64,000 nt of DNA from Syngnathus acus (lineage: Eukaryota; Chordata; Actinopteri; Syngnathiformes; Syngnathidae), in assembly GCF_901709675.1 (NCBI RefSeq), contig NC_051098.1, positions 4,414,000-4,477,999 on the forward strand, written 5' to 3'. Within the stretch, counting starts at the first letter, position 1, and each line of letters starts with the position of its first letter. This document shows, piece by piece, positions 45,208 to 56,574 of this stretch. The notes under the pieces are model-generated. The model made no database searches. It was given only the letters and a program-made list of their open reading frames with translations, and had not been told where the DNA came from. The translations under genes were made by a program, and so were the position numbers.

Positions 45208-45627
45208 TCAGTAGACCTTCCTGAGCTCATAGGGTGACCAGGAGCTCACGCCATCATCCTTATCCCAGGATGTGTGAGCCTCCAAATTGAGAGGGAGACT
45301 AGTATGGCTGTCTGCTGGCTCCTCTGTGACAATCTTGGATGCCAAGTCGCTGTTCATGTAGGGGGGACAGGGGAAGGAGGAGGTCGGAGCTGAGTAGGGG
45401 TTGCTGGAGGATAACAGGTGGTAGTGCACATCCTCAAGGGCGTGCAGAGTGTAGGACTGGCTGCTGGAACCAGGGGCCACGGATGAGCCTTGGCTTGGCT
45501 GCGAGGGGCTCCCTTGGGATTCTGGGCTGGGCATGGAAGATGGGATGCTGACTGAAGCCAAGTTGTCTGGACAGAGAGCGTCTACCTGAGGAACTGGCTC
45601 TGGAATCGACTGCTCCCACGAGTCTCT
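45208..45627 (-). CDS. pou2af2: POU2AF2 terminal coding exon 5
   Basis: The acceptor is TTCTCTCACCCTCAG, phase 0; the 420-nt exon ends in TGA. It encodes RDSWEQSIPEPVPQVDAL, a Ser/Gln/Pro-rich run, SQSYTLHALEDVHYH, a proline/tyrosine stretch and an acidic WDKDDGVSSWSPYELRKVY end. These match the mammalian C11orf53 C-terminus (SYSLHALED, WVKEDG, YECRRAY). Confidence 0.92.
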   Translation of the reverse strand, partial: RDSWEQSIPEPVPQVDALCPDNLASVSIPSSMPSPESQGSPSQPSQGSSVAPGSSSQSYTLHALEDVHYHLLSSSNPYSAPTSSFPCPPYMNSDLASKIVTEEPADSHTSLPLNLEAHTSWDKDDGVSSWSPYELRKVY

Positions 45628-48600
45628 CTGAGGGTGAGAGAACAAGATTAAGGTCAATATTTCCCCTCAGGCGCTGGTGGGTCCACATCAGCACGGGAGT
45701 CACTTTTGGCTCGTTCTGTAGGGATAAGTGATTCAGGAAATGGATATATGGATTCTCACAGTGTAGTACAAGCAGCACTAGTGGCATGCAGGATCCCTCT
45801 ATCTAGTGGTGCAAAAAATAATCACTAATTGTTCAAAAGATGCATATTAAAGTCGCTTCAATTTGATTTATTTATTTTAGAATCCCATACATTACATTTC
45901 TTAAGTAAGTTAAGTTATAATTGTCTTTAATGTACAATTAGAATGCTGACTGAGCTTCTGTGGCTCAACAACACACTGTTTACCCAGAATGAACGTCTAA
46001 ATGGCCGTTCCGACCACCTCCGCCAAACAATTCAGTTAGCTCTGCCCCACTGACTGAGGGGTGAGAGTTTGTAATTCCAATGGTCTACCGCATCGACTTG
46101 CAGTCAGGGGAACTCGTGCAATGGAAGACGAAAGAAAAAAAAGGTAGTGGTTGCAGTTTGATGATGCATACCCCAGTTCTTGTTTTTTAATATTTTGTTA
46201 TTCAACTTCCCAGTTCTGGTGTGATCGTCATGAACCAACAACAGTAATGAATGCATGAATGAATGACAGAATGACCGAATGAATGAATGAATGAATGAAT
46301 GAATGAATGAATGAATGAATTGAAATGACAGACTGACTGATTGAAATGACTGACTGACTGACTGACTGACTGACTGACTGACTGACTGACTGACTGACTG
46401 ACTGACTGAACAAAACAGCGCATCTGGGCTTGTATTTTTCTGCAAATATCACGTGACTATTTTCCAAGTGTCCAACATGACAGTACATATCCATCTTTCT
46501 GAAATCTCTCATGGGGTAACGAATATATTAGAAACATCCAGTAAGAGACTTCCGTTACAATGCTCTCATTGGTTATAATGGATTTCACTTCACACAGCAT
46601 TGTGGTGCAAGCACAATGTCATCATAAACGACTTCTAGCATTCCCACAGATGACTAAGTAAGTGTATTGCAATTGGTACACATGTAGTCATTGAGCCAGG
46701 AATTTTGTGATTCGCTGTTTGTCCCCCTTCAAGGATCATTGGCATTCGTTTATCCAACTATCTCGTAACAATGAATGCAAATCAAATGAAAAGAAGCACA
46801 TAGTATGTAGATTTAGATCAAGATTTATACTATATTTACATGAATAATCAATATATACACTACCGTTCAAAAGTTTGGGGTCACAAAATTGTTTGGGTGA
46901 CCCCAAACGTTTGAACGGTAGTGTATATATTTATTTAGATAATTATTTATAGATTATATATATAATCTTCTGTGTAAAAAATCTTATAATATATATGTAT
47001 ACTTATATTCATAGATTATATATAATCATATACAAATATAAGATATAATTTATAATATTTAATTCATAATATTTTATTATAATAATATTTACACTACCGT
47101 TCAAAAGTTTGGGGTCACCCAAACAATTTTGTGACCCCAAACTTTTGAACGGTAGTGTAGATGCACACAGACACATTATAGCTGCAATGTTTTTGTTAAT
47201 AATGAACAAATACATTTATACTAATTGCAATAACATGAGGAGGTTGAGCACAAAAGTGCAGATGAAAATCGTGGTGCTGCTGTCCACCATGGCGGAATGC
47301 AGACTTTGGCTTGGGGCTTTTACTTTCATAGCACTTTTCCACTTACAAGGCACTCAAAGCACTTCATACTAACATGTCTTCTACTTACTGATGACACAGC
47401 ATCAGGAGCAACTGGGGCGGCGGATATTTCGACAGGGGCTGGGAGACGAATCCACATGCTCGGGGTTATGAGACGACCACTCTTACTACTTATCTTTGCC
47501 CTTTCTCTATTGAGTTTTTTTTTAATTCCCATGGAGATAATATGACTTTTTTGGTGAAGGAATCTTTAGAACCATTTTTTTTTTAAATGAACTGATTCTA
47601 AGTTCAGTACACTTAAACGAAACAGGCATATCACCCACGGTCCTCCCTCTGGCTACATTCATATTGCAAGGCTTGATGCCCAATTCAGATCCTTTACTAA
47701 ATTTGATCATTTCACATACTCGTTCACATTAACCCAATGCGACTTCTAACGTGAACGCAACTCATCCGTGAGGTGACACCTACTATGTGCATAAAGCACA
47801 ACCTTAAGTGACTGTGTAAATACCAGATCCAATAGGGTTTGTTGAATTGTTAGTGACACTTATTATTTAGATTTACAGATTTGTACACCCACACAACATA
47901 TCACATACGTACGACCCCATGCACACCTACACGGAGCCAGGACAATGGAAAGAAAGCGGTACATTGACCAAAGTCAACAAACTCGAACAAATATTTTATG
48001 TCTGTGGGAGCGTTTTGCTATATTTGAATGTGGATCATGTCTTGTCTTAACTGTGCGGAGAGGAAATTAAGGCTACAACAGTAGTAATAAGGAACAATAT
48101 AATGTGTATTGTTGTTTTGTATAGGATCCCAATGATGTTTGACTGTTTTCTTTTAACTTTTTCTATATGAGACTTCCAACATAATTTTGCATCAGTTACT
48201 ACTCTAATAATTTATTTTCATACAGGCTACTCTTTCTATGTCAGTTAAGTTTACCATAATTTTGACTTGGTGTTTGGTTTGCCTAGTGCCAAAGATAATA
48301 CACTTTGTTTTGTTTAAGTTAATTGTTAAGATCAAACCATTTTTAATGTGTTCAATTTATTTCTCACAGTAGTCAGAAGCTGTTTCAGATGTTCTCTGGA
48401 ACAGTAGAATTATGTCATTGGCAAATAGGACACTTTCAAGTATTTTTGAGACTTTTTTAAGAAATTTATTTTTCACAGTAGTCAGATGTTTCAGATTCTC
48501 TCAAAAACGGTAGTGTTGTGTCATCGGCGAATGGAAAACTTTTAAGTAGTTTTGAGCCACTGTGGATATCGTTCATATACAATATGAATAATTTAGGTCC

Positions 48601-51600
48601 TAGCATAGACCCTTGAGGCATTCGATGAGTGAGCTTCAATTGATAATGATTTCGAATTGTTCAACTGTACATACTGGTATCTGTTTTCTAACTAACTTTT
48701 CAACCATTCATGTCACGCCTCTTATGCCGTATCTCTCTAATTAATGGTATTAAAGCCAAGGCCCGGGGGCCAGATACGGCCCGTCACATTATTTTATGTG
48801 GCCCACAAAGACAAATTGTGTATTGACACAAAGTCGATCTTTGTGTCAATACAAAAATTACAAATCGTCTTTACTTTTAAAAAATAGATATTGTTTGCAA
48901 TTTATTATTACCATCCATCCATCCAGAGGCGTAGCCAAGCCGGGGCGAGCCGGGGCGGCGCCCCGGTTAGGACTCCCTGCGCCCCGGTTGAAAAAAATCG
49001 AGCTTTTTCGATTCTTCATTTTCATGCCGTTTTTTTCTTTCGGTCTTGCGCGAATGTGCTTGCGCTATTCTATGTGCGCGATGTTATCCATTCACCGTTT
49101 GCTTCCCGGACCCGGATGTTGTTTTAGCGATCAGTGAACGGCGTGGGTGATGTTCGATTTCTTTTCCTGTGGACGTGCGCCCCTACTGGAAAAATTCCTG
49201 GCTACGCCTCTGCATCCATCCATTTTCTATACCGCTTGTCCCCACGGCGGTCGCGCTGCATTGAACCACCGCTTGATAGTCAGTCTACTAGGAGGCATGG
49301 TTCTATTTTTGTCAAATTGGCGCTATATTGGCAAATTCTCAGATTTTTTTTTTTAACAGCCACGCGCACACACAAACGCACACGCAAAGATTCCTACCAT
49401 ATATACATGTGATGACTCTCCACTGAAGGGTGGCAAAAGCGAAGATAGGGCCGAAGAAGGGAGAAAAGATCCCCCAGAGCCGGAGAAGGTGGTGGTGGTG
49501 TTGCGGTATTCACTGAAAGTGTCAGGATAGTAGGTGTCAATGAGAGAGAAGCTTGAGGTCTCACAGCCCAGTGGTCTGCCTCCAAAGGTAGACGGGTACA
49601 CATCTGGTGAAAACTGCTTGGTAGATGGACTAATGTCCGAATCCGATATACAAGGCCGCCTCATGCTGTAGTAACTGGGTAACATATGAGATCCTGTAGG
49701 GAAGAAGGGAAGTGGTTAGTAAAACAATCCAATCAAACAGACTGTTATTAACGGAGTCCACTCTGGAAATATGATGATACTCTACTAATTTGCAATACAT
49801 ACTAATTTAGCAATATGTTTGCCATTGTAGTTTTTAATAGGTACTTGTAGAACTACATTTCTCGTTTTATACAAGTGGTTCTATTTTTTTCCATCCATCC
49901 ATTTTCTCTACCACTTGTTCTTATTAGGGCTCCAAGTGAGATGGAGCCTATCATGGATGTTGAGAAAAAGTCAGGGCATCCTGGACTGGCCGCCAGCTAG
50001 TCATGTTATATTTCTGTTCTAGTCATTTAGCTTAATGAGAAATGTCGCATTAGAAATCAATCAGAATGGCACAGTAATGCAACTATAATGATAATAACGA
50101 ACAACATGATTCTTGCGATCTTAATATTTCGAAAAGTTTGTAAAGTAAACAATCCATTTAAACATTAATTCATTCAAGTTGTGTTTTTCTCAGAGTGGAT
50201 AACTCACCTGACATTTGAATGAAAGAAGGTGGAGTTGTTGAACCACTCTGTTAAGGAAAAAAATGATCCATGAATGACATTAAAATGCATTTTTTGTTTT
50301 TACTTTTGAAAGCAAATAATGTCACAGGTATTTTTTGTACCAGGTAAATAACTCAGTTGAAATGAACACACACACAGAATGACAATCAAGGTCCACAAAT
50401 AGCTTTAAGACAATCAAGAGAAATGAAAGAATATGAGTTATTGTCACAGCAGAGTGAGTATCATTTCCTCTGTTGGAATCGGAAAATGTTCTAAATTTGA
50501 CTGCTCAACATGCAAAATTGAGCTAGTCAATAAGCAAAAAGGAATTAATTTTTTTTAAATAAGGCAATAAGAAATAGGGAAAAAGTACAGTAGGTGACTG
50601 AAAACTGCTCCCCAAATCTCAAGCTGGATCTAATATGCCACTACATTTGTCACATTTTACAGTCATTTGTTACATTCGTACATTTGCTCAATATGAAAAC
50701 TGCATTGAAATAAGGTAAGGAATTCAATTGACAAGTTTTGACGAATCCCGTTTAGTCGTTTAAATTTGAGCTTTGATTGTAATAGATATTATATGAAATA
50801 TCTAGGCCTTTTAAGACCTGAAAGACTGAGTTTAGCAGCATGTGGGGCGAAAGACAAGAGATAAGCTCTCCTGTTTGCATACTGCCAACATGAAAGAGTC
50901 GATAATATTAAGCACATGTAGGCTGTGAGGCAAGCAAATTTTGAGGACAGAATTTGAATGTGATTTGCCAATGCTAAGACTTCCTCTTATGCCCCAGGTA
51001 CGGCTCAGTGCATCTCTGAAGGCTGTGTATGGAAATCAACATGTTTAAGTTCAGACTGCGTGAGTGGCTGTCTGGTTACATGCCATCCTTTCTTTGGAAA
51101 ACACAACTAATGCAAACAATGCTATCTTAAAAAGCAGAGATTTATGATTATTTAGTTATTAATAATTGAGTTAATAATTCTATTAATAATTTTGTTCTTA
51201 ATCATTTTATATTGCATCATTAATTTGTGATTGTTTGCTGTTATGGTGTATTTTGGAAGACAACATGCATAAAGTTACCAACAATAGTCTGTCCCCTTTC
51301 CAAACAGTAGACAATTCACTGTGTAGTCAGTAGTTTGTGCTGCACTCTCGATAGCCTTCTATTCTCAAGAATAAGGGATGGCATAAATGGACATAAAGGC
51401 ATTGATGGATGGCTTTAGCAGCCCTCTGTGCATCACCTTTTGTAAACATAAAAGTAAACAGTGTAATGAAAAGCCACTGAACTGGAGACAAAATACCATC
51501 ACAAACGAACACACGCATATGTTGGCTTGCTCTTTGGCCGTAGTATAAAAGCATGCAATATATTAAAACGCCCTAACCACCTTTTAAAGCTCCTAGTACA

Positions 51601-54600
51601 GTAAATGCCTAGGACCACCTGTGGCAGTTAGAGAATGAAAGATGAAATTGTTAAAACTTACAATAAACAGAGCACTATGTTGGCTACATGCATGATAAAC
51701 TGTACAAGCAAGCAAAAATCATCGGCTGTAGTGTACTAAATATTGATTGAAAAGTGGTCATGGTGGTAGTGTAATATTATCACAGTAACATTGATCAGTT
51801 ACCATCTTGTACAAACTCGTCAGTACACTAATATCTATCCATCCATTTTCTACATAGCTTGTCGCAGGCGTAATGGAGCCTATCCCAGTAGTTATCGGGC
51901 AGTAGGCAGGGGACACCCTGAACCGGTTGCCAGCCAATCGCAGGGCACACAGAGATGAACAATCATCCGCACTCGCACTCAATGGGCAATTTGGAGTTCT
52001 CAATCGGCCTACCAAGGGAGGTGGGAGGAAACTGGAGTGCCGGGAGAAAACCCCCACGGGCACGGGGAGAACATGCAAACTTCACTCAGGGAGGGCCAGA
52101 GGTGAAATCGAACCCACACCCTCCTAACTGTGAAGCAGACGTGCTAACCAGTGCTCCACCATGCCACCTCAGTACACTAATATGATTAGACAATATTTTA
52201 TTTTGAAGTTAAGTTATACACTTAATGGCATGATGATTCAAAAGGTAAAAAAAGTATATATTTTTTCTTTTTTGTGGGGGAGATTTAAAAAAATTAAAAA
52301 AAACATTTCATATACTGAACATTTCTTAAAATTCTTTGGCAAGGTTGTTAACAACTAATGTCTGGGGTGTGTCAAATGTAGAAGACATCTATTTTCACTT
52401 TTCATTTTGCCCACCCTTAGTTCACAGTCCACAATTATACCTTGCTTCAGCTTTGGAGAAAATTCAATCACTTTTCAGATGAATATTAGTTCAATTTCAA
52501 CGTAAGTGTGCTTTATTCATTTGTCCTCAGCATAGATTTAACTGTTCCCTCTGAGATACAGCGAATTGTTTGTGTGTCATATCCATCCAACCATTTCCCA
52601 CTGCTTATACTGTTTAGGGTCCCGGGTGGGCTGGAGCCATTTACACTTAACATTGAGCAATAGGTGGGATACAACTTGGAGCGGCAACTATTCACACTTA
52701 CTACATCCATAGCTTCAGTATATGCAATTAACAGTCTTTGGTTAACCTATAAAAAATCCTTTTTAATGTGAGAGAAAGTGAAACACCCTCAATACAATTC
52801 AAGAACTGGACTCAGAACTGTGAGGCAGGGGTCCAAACCACATGCCAAACCTTGCTTGCCCTTCCCTAATTCATATACGTAAATAAAAGGCATATTCATT
52901 TTATGATTGTCTGACTTCAACATAAAAGCAAACGCTGTCCTGCACCAACATTGTCTTGCTCGTGCATGTCCATGTCTAAAGCTACGCCTGACTGCCAGTG
53001 AGAATGTGTGTTGTTGTGAGGCAACAATAGAGAGCTTGTCTGTGGCCTGTGCAAGGCCACGGACAATGCAGGCCTGCAGGTGTGTATGGCTCTAACTTTG
53101 CATAGACAGCCTCCTTCACGAGCTTTTCGCTCTCTCTCTATGACATCCGTCCACCAGTTCCCTCCTCCACCCGACAGAAGGTTTTTGGAAAGCATGGCCA
53201 TCACCATTGCTAGCATTGTATGAGTGCTCTTTTGTTATCCTCTCAGCACCATGCTTAGCTATTTACAGATTGGCTTTGCAAGGGCATGACAGTTTTTCTA
53301 AGCAAAGAAAGCTGGTGGCGGGGTGGGGGGGTTACAAGATAGACAATAGATTAACCATGGATGGGTTCGTGCACATAAGCAGCTTGAACATCAACAGAAG
53401 GGGAGCTTTTTAAAGGGCCACCAGCAGAATGTCAACTGTGGTTGTGAAGTTTGGTCAGGAAGAAAAAAAGGTGGGGAGAGACGGGAAGGGACGAAAGCAA
53501 AATGCTTTTTAAAATGTTGTACTTACACTGTATCTTGGGCCATGTGTCTGTCGAGATCGTTTCTCTGCCAACAGGTCTTTGACTGTGTGCTTGACTCGGA
53601 CGCCCTGGTACACTCTCTTTGAATATTCTGTAAGGTAATAAAATAGTGTGATTAAACATGGTACAAATGCAAAAGTGGTTTTGATGTCTCTGATATTGCA
53701 CCTTCATACACAGTAATGATTATTGCTACAAATGTGTTGATTTGAATGTATCATAGTTTTAGCTGTGGAAGGAATAAGGCCAGATTGCACCAAGCAGGTT
53801 TAAGTACATTGAATTATTTTGTTGCACCAAAGTTTAAATCTAGTTTGAAAATAAAACAGATTAAGTTTAAACCTCCCTTTAAATTTCGCTTTATTGTTTA
53901 ATCCTGTTGCACCAGAACTTTAAACTACAATTTCAACTGTGATCAAGAATTTTTACACAGACAGTTGGGATGGTTTAACTTTAATTAATTGCACTTTTTG
54001 GTGTATGAAGCTAAAACAAGCGAAATGATGGACAGGCATAAGCCACTTGAAATTTATTTTAAAAAAAAATAGTGAGATACTGGTTTATCAAGTAAACAGT
54101 TCTGGAGCTGAACTTGAAGACTGGAGTAACTGTCATACATGACAGTGACAGAAATGTCGTTGTACCACCAATGCTACAACTGTGGCCATTGTTTTTAAGT
54201 TTTCCAGCATCTTGTTTCTCGATCTGTTATAACTGTCATACACTTGTTGCCACACAGTATGTTTCTTTTTTTGCCCTGCTGTTGTCTGTTTTCTTGTCTT
54301 TTATTTTCTTTGCTCCATTCGGTCAACAAGTTATTGTCAAAGGAGGAAAAGTTTTAGCTTCTCTGCCGAGCTATTCTGGCAGCCAATCAAGTTAACAAGA
54401 AACGTTAGGAAACTAGCTAGCAACAATAGCCCATATCCTAAATGTCCATGCTCACATCTCATGGAGTGGTGAAGGTCAAACGCCACTCCCTCATTAGGGC
54501 TCTCAAAATTTGATGGCGACAAGAAAAAGTGTCAAACCCACAGTGTCTGGATACAAATGTCTTTGCAACCTCAAATGAACTTTGAGGAAAATACAACTTT

Positions 54601-56248
54601 CGCTACATTCTTTCGCTATACTCGCAAATCAAATGCCGGCCGCTCTGAGATATGGGCTGTAATGTTTAATAATAATAATAACAATAATGATAAAAATAAT
54701 TTTAAATAAAACATTACCCCTTGGGTGGCACGTCCGCCTCACAGTTAGGAGGGTGCGGGTTCGATTCCACCTCCGGCCCTCCCTGTGTGGAGTTTGCATG
54801 TTCTCCCCGGGCCCGCGTGGGTTTTCTCCGGGCACTCCGGTTTCCTCCCACATCCCAAAAACATGCTTGGTAGGCCGATTGAAGACTCCTAATTGTCCCT
54901 AGGTGTGAGTGCGTGTGCAAATGGTTGTTTGTCCCTGTATGCCCTGCGATTGGCTGGCAACCGGTTCAGGGTGTCCCCCGCCTACTGCCCGATGACGGCT
55001 GGGATAGGCTCCGGCACTCCCGCGACCCCCGTGGGGACTAAGCGGTTCAGAAAATGGATGGATGGATGGACATTACCCCTTGGGACTTGACAGTAGTGTA
55101 ACAGAGTATCCAGTATATTTAATTGCATAATTAAATCCATCCATCCATTTTCCGAACTGCCTATCCTCACGAGGGTAACGGGTGTGATGGAACCTCTCTC
55201 AGCTGACTTTGGGCAGTAGGTGGGGGACACTGAGAACTTGTCGCCAGCCAATATGTCACACATATAGATGAGCAACCATTCACACTTGAAAACACACTCA
55301 CAACCACGTACGGACAATTTGGAGTGGTAAATCGGTTTTTGGAATGCGGAAAAAAAACGGGGCACCAGGTGAAAACCCACGCAGGCACGGGGGGTAACAT
55401 GCACACTCCACACAGGAAGGCCGGAATCTGAATCAAACCATGCACCTCTGAACTGTGAGGCGGACGTGCTAACTAGTACGCCACCATGCCGCCCTGCTTA
55501 ATTAAGTTTTTAATTTAATTACAATACCTACAATAATCCCAATACATTTGGTTGAACTCAGATTAAATTGGGAGAAATTTGGGAGAAATTTCAAAAAACT
55601 TGATTTTAAATTTTAAATGTTGTCAGAAATCTGGTTAACTTTAAGAACCTAACTCTTTTTAAATTTAGTTTTACTAATCTCTGATAAGAGCTAATCCTAG
55701 ATTCAATTTAACCTCGTTGGTGGAACTCATCCTAACTCTTTGAGAATCATGTATAAATGTCTTGGAAATTGGTCAGTGCAAATGGGGCGCGGGTATGACA
55801 ACTGATTTTTGCATGGCATTACATTTAATTAAAACTTCAATTTGATAAAGATTACACACATTGTTGGAACTTGAATATTAAATATGGAGTAGATGGTGGT
55901 ACCTATTCGTAGTGTTTTCAATGACAGAAAGATTTTAATGACATTAGTAATTCATTAGATCTAACATTGTGCACAATATTTTAGAAAAGCCCCACATATG
56001 GAGTTTTAATGGAGAAAATATAATTCTGATTATTTGAAGAAAAAAAAAATGCATGCATGAGGGACATCATTTTTTACGATACGTAGATTAGATTATTACA
56101 AAACCTATAACCAATACAAAATGATAGAAATAACACAAATTATTCAGACCTGAATATTTGGAAAAGTTTAAAAAGTACATTTCGTCAAAGAAAAGGAAAA
56201 CAAATCACATACATATAATAGAAGTAGAAGTTGCTTACCAGTGTCCAT
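45208..56248 (-). CDS. pou2af2: POU2AF2 (OCA-T1, C11orf53-like) POU class 2 coactivator, 5 coding exons
   Basis: Coding segments, in transcription order: 56248-56239, 53627-53527, 50247-50208, 49693-49398 and 45627-45208. They total 867 nt, 288 residues plus TGA, and every junction keeps phase with AG acceptors and GT donors. Residues 4-37 hold the OCA peptide (YSKRVYQGVRVKHTVKDLL), which is nearly identical to mammalian C11orf53. Later blocks also match that family: RRPCISDSD, a proline-rich LLPPF, RDSWEQ opening the last exon, SYTLHALEDVH, and a C-terminus ending ELRKVY. The family is nuclear. In mammals it bridges POU2F3 and octamer DNA and specifies tuft cells; a similar job in fish is inferred. 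There is no transmembrane segment or signal peptide. It lies upstream of POU2AF3 on the same strand. UTR limits are not defined, and the introns carry LINE, hAT and SINE fragments. Confidence 0.93.
46237..46409. repeat. (GAAT)n and (GACT)n microsatellites
   Basis: Adjacent GAAT and GACT tetranucleotide tracts in POU2AF2 intron 4. Minus-strand frames across them give HSFI and SVSQ repeat peptides, which are not genes. Confidence 0.9.
46856..46925. mobile_element. 70-bp palindromic MITE, copy 1
   Basis: TACACTACCGTTCAAAAGTT...CCCCAAACGTTTGAACGGTAGTGTA is a near-perfect inverted repeat around an AAAATTGTTTGG centre. The ends match a TA-target Tc1/mariner-type TIR. Confidence 0.85.
47090..47159. 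mobile_element. 70-bp palindromic MITE, copy 2 (inverted centre)
   Basis: Same arms as copy 1, but its 12-nt centre is CCAAACAATTTT, the reverse complement of copy 1's. So the two are in opposite orientation, 164 bp apart. Confidence 0.85.
47315..47490 (-). repeat. SINE/LINE-tail fragment
   Basis: CTTTTCCACTTACAAGGCACTC and CAGCATCAGGAGCAACTGGGG are typical of a dispersed fish repeat; partial. Confidence 0.4.
48120..48720 (-). pseudogene. LINE reverse transcriptase remnant in POU2AF2 intron 4
   Basis: The minus frame reads RMPQGSMLGPKLFILYMNDI and then FPFADDTTLPFL, the GxPQGSxLGP and FADD boxes of LINE reverse transcriptases. The ADD region recurs as a diverged second copy (about 48385-48470), a small local duplication. 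Multiple stops. Confidence 0.8.
48758..48890. mobile_element. hAT-like MITE fragment
   Basis: AAGGCCCGGGGGCCAGATACGGCCCG is a common fish hAT non-autonomous end. It is followed by an 18-bp palindrome, TTGTGTATTGACACAAAG/CTTTGTGTCAATACAA. Confidence 0.5.
48924..49212. mobile_element. 289-bp hAT MITE inserted in a SINE tail
   Basis: The ends are CAGAGGCGTAGCCAAG and ...TGGCTACGCCTCTG, inverted, flanked on both sides by CATCCATC. The flanks belong to the TCCA tail of a SINE fragment that resumes at 49213-49253 (TTTTCTATACCGCTTGTCCCC), so the duplication could partly reflect the repeat itself. Confidence 0.8.
49398..49693 (-). CDS. pou2af2: POU2AF2 coding exon 4
   Basis: The acceptor is CTTCTTCCCTACAG and the donor ATG|GTAGGA; the exon is 296 nt, phase 1 in and 0 out. 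It encodes residues 52-149: YYSMRRPCISDSD, KQFSPDVY, a Ser/Thr-rich middle, then LLPPFSGESSHVYM. This matches mammalian GYYGVRRS...SDSD...KQFSNDVY order. It is probably a disordered transactivation segment. The frame stays open past the donor for another 45 nt, which is intron. Confidence 0.9.
49885..50010 (-). repeat. Decayed TGGA-family SINE fragment
   Basis: CCATCCATTTTCTCTACCAC and GATGGAGCCTATCATGG in POU2AF2 intron 3. Confidence 0.5.
50208..50247 (-). CDS. pou2af2: POU2AF2 coding exon 3 (40 nt micro-exon)
   Basis: The acceptor is TTTCCTTAACAG and the donor TCAG|GTGAGT. It encodes SGSTTPPSFIQMS plus one base, aligning with the mammalian stretch that ends in SPFVQMPGS. It is too short for a usual ORF search, but the preserved phase (0 in, 1 out) and strong splice sites support it. 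Confidence 0.88.
50260..51830. other. POU2AF2 intron 2, proximal part
   Basis: AT-rich, no recognised repeat or exon. Confidence 0.5.
51835..52168 (-). repeat. TGGA-family SINE in POU2AF2 intron 2
   Basis: Tail CCATCCATTTTCTACATAGC, body and B box (GAAATCGAACCCAC) in minus order. Slightly deleted relative to other copies. CAGTACACTAATAT flanks both sides (about 51819-51833 and 52169-52183), a likely target duplication. Confidence 0.85.
52575..52715 (-). repeat. Decayed TGGA-family SINE fragment
   Basis: ATCCATCCAACCATTTCCC and GGTGGGATACAACTTGGAGC match the 3' half in POU2AF2 intron 2. Confidence 0.5.
53527..53627 (-). CDS. pou2af2: POU2AF2 coding exon 2 (OCA peptide)
   Basis: The acceptor is TTACCTTACAG and the donor AGT|GTAAGT. 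The 101-nt exon enters in phase 1 and leaves in phase 0. It encodes YSKRVYQGVRVKHTVKDLL and a basic AEKRSRQTH tail. In OCA-B the equivalent segment contacts both the POU-specific domain and the POU homeodomain and reads the octamer base at the dyad. Confidence 0.95.
54716..55068 (+). repeat. TGGA-tailed SINE with TSD
   Basis: Nearly full body from GGGTGGCACGTCCGCCTC to ATGGATGGATGGA, very close to the pair at 15.4-16.2 kb. ACATTACCCCTTGGG occurs at both ends (54711-54725 and 55070-55084), so the insertion is recent. It is in POU2AF2 intron 1. Confidence 0.88.
55132..55496 (-). repeat. Diverged TGGA-family SINE
   Basis: ATCCATCCATCCATTTTCCG to CGGACGTGCTAAC...CCACCATGCCGCCC in minus order, with many substitutions. 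TTAATTAA-like sequence lies at both borders. It is 64 bp from the previous SINE in the opposite orientation, in POU2AF2 intron 1. Confidence 0.8.
56239..56248 (-). CDS. pou2af2: POU2AF2 coding exon 1 (start codon, 10 nt)
   Basis: The minus strand reads ATG GAC ACT G followed by a GTAAGC donor. This gives M-D-T and the first base of a Glu codon that exon 2 completes with AA (phase 1). A tiny ATG exon ending in phase 1 before the OCA peptide is shared with POU2AF3 here and with mammalian family members. The 5' UTR continues upstream, but its start is not visible. Confidence 0.85.
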
Positions 56249-56456
56249 GATGTTGTTGTTCAGTCTGACACACACATACACACAGGTAGCCCTCTCTATT
56301 CTTCTGCTGTATTTGTCTACGGTAACTGAATACCAATGTTGAGCACCATCGTGAGTGGTGTGCCTCCGTGAGAGCTTTAATCACGTCACGGAACATGCCA
56401 CCATACTTCATCACTGCAGATGTGAAGTGTGAGCTTTTTAAAACCTATTTGTTTAA

Positions 56457-56464
56457 ATGCAAAT
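56457..56464 (+). promoter_or_regulatory. Octamer motif ATGCAAAT upstream of POU2AF2
   Basis: A perfect POU2F octamer lies 209 bp upstream of the POU2AF2 start codon, embedded in TTTAAATGCAAATATTTGG. Since OCA proteins act on octamer sites, autoregulation is an attractive inference. About four to eight copies of this 8-mer are expected or seen by chance in a window this AT-rich, so position is the only argument. Confidence 0.35.
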
Positions 56465-56574
56465 ATTTGGTAAGGACGTTTTATGGACTATTTGCATCCA
56501 CATTCAAGATTCTGCGTTACAAACATTGTGTACATGGCAGTGAGGTCGGCATTTGACCATACGTTCTGTAAATG

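Noticed and set aside
47381-47395. Octamer-like and other POU-type sites scattered through intergenic DNA
   Set aside because: Such 8-mers appear at about the chance rate for this base composition, including inside hAT copies (16313, 63302).
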